From assembly GCA_003022005.1 (NCBI GenBank), contig PXRQ01000061.1, forward strand, positions 1 to 38,730: a stretch of 38,730 bases of DNA. The letters are read 5' to 3'. Shown here in pieces: positions 38,527-38,730 of this stretch. Positions within the stretch are counted from its first letter, which is position 1. The number at the start of each line of letters is the position of its first letter. The stretch is from Halobacteriales archaeon QS_5_70_15. GTDB taxonomy: Archaea; Halobacteriota; Halobacteria; Halobacteriales; Haloarculaceae. Under the pieces are notes generated by a model. It did not search any database, had not been told where the DNA came from, and saw only the letters and a list, made by a program, of their open reading frames with translations. Position numbers and translations under genes: made by a program.

Positions 38527-38730
38527 TCACGTCACGACGTCGACCACCCGTCCGCGGTCCATCCGCGTCAGGACGACCCGCGGGACGTCGGCCCGCTCGA
38601 GCACGCCGGCCGCCACCTCGCGGCCGACCGCCGCGAGCGCGTCGTCGTCGCACATGTTGACGACCGGGACCGGCGTCGCGCCCGACGGGACGCTCTTGAG
38701 CCCGCCCCGCCCGCTCGCGAGCACCCGGGC
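38527..38730 (-). CDS. YqeC-like protein (selenium/molybdenum hydroxylase accessory), C-terminal fragment
   Basis: Only the last 67 codons are present; the gene continues beyond the window. The residues GGLKSVPSGATPVPVVNMCDD and LAAVGREVAAGVLERADVPRV, with VVLTRMDRG at the end, resemble the tail of YqeC-type GTPase-like accessory proteins found near molybdenum hydroxylase genes. The usual nucleotide-specificity NKxD position reads NMCDD here. The assignment rests on a short piece and is tentative. Confidence 0.55.
   Translation of the reverse strand, partial: ARVLASGRGGLKSVPSGATPVPVVNMCDDDALAAVGREVAAGVLERADVPRVVLTRMDRGRVVDVVT

Overview
This is a very GC-rich, densely coded stretch of haloarchaeal chromosome (class Halobacteria). 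The evidence is the set of archaeal informational genes (C-terminus of TFB, aIF2-beta, MBF1, leaderless TATA-type promoters centred about 27 nt upstream of many start codons), the strongly acidic proteins, and halophile-restricted families such as UPF0058, small CPxCG zinc ribbons and the bacterio-opsin-activator-type HTH. The genus cannot be fixed from the sequence alone. No rRNA, tRNA, CRISPR array, integrase or transposase was recognised.

Layout. Positions 1-6190 carry housekeeping genes: TFB, a small zinc protein, aIF2-beta, UPF0058, UPF0212, an OGG1-type DNA glycosylase, a degenerate RNA-ligase-like protein, acylphosphatase, the NAD(P)HX repair enzyme Nnr and MoaC. Positions 6490-8920 carry an orphan sensor histidine kinase convergent with HflX. 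Positions 9340-16670 (minus strand) are a complete peptide/nickel-type ABC importer operon, dppA-dppB-dppC-dppD-dppF, whose last gene is an OFA-like MFS transporter. Genes dppB to the MFS gene are joined by 4-base stop/start overlaps. A divergent HTH_10 regulator (16801) sits next to dppA, and a second MFS transporter follows. Positions 19000-25700 hold an IMPDH/GMP-reductase-like enzyme, a broken DUF3179 lipoprotein gene, DinB, small proteins and a frameshifted MscS channel. Positions 25950-32050 hold a broken acyl-CoA synthetase, a large HerA/DUF87-type ATPase with an unusual repeated motif in its acidic linker, and two decayed membrane-protein genes around an 81-nt inverted-repeat structure. 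Positions 32200-38730 carry an amidase, a GAF protein, the coupled hisC-adk-CDP-alcohol phosphotransferase operon, MBF1, a small protein, tpiA and the end of a YqeC-like gene.

Two patterns stand out. First, the window has an unusual density of gene lesions: in-frame or frame-changing internal gaps in moaC, dinB, acs and the DUF3179 gene, an amber codon just after a lipobox, and several one- or two-base frameshifts, mostly in C/G runs. These are either real decay or a sequencing/assembly artefact, and read-level evidence would be needed to decide. Second, five genes end in the same extended stop context (C-TGA-TACGG-A/T-CG), three of them inside 19-23 bp spacers between convergent genes. This is a candidate terminator or 3'-end signal. 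Other leads are a 24-bp direct repeat in the dppA-dppB spacer and four (I/M)(I/L)VPG(D/E) motifs in the ATPase linker.
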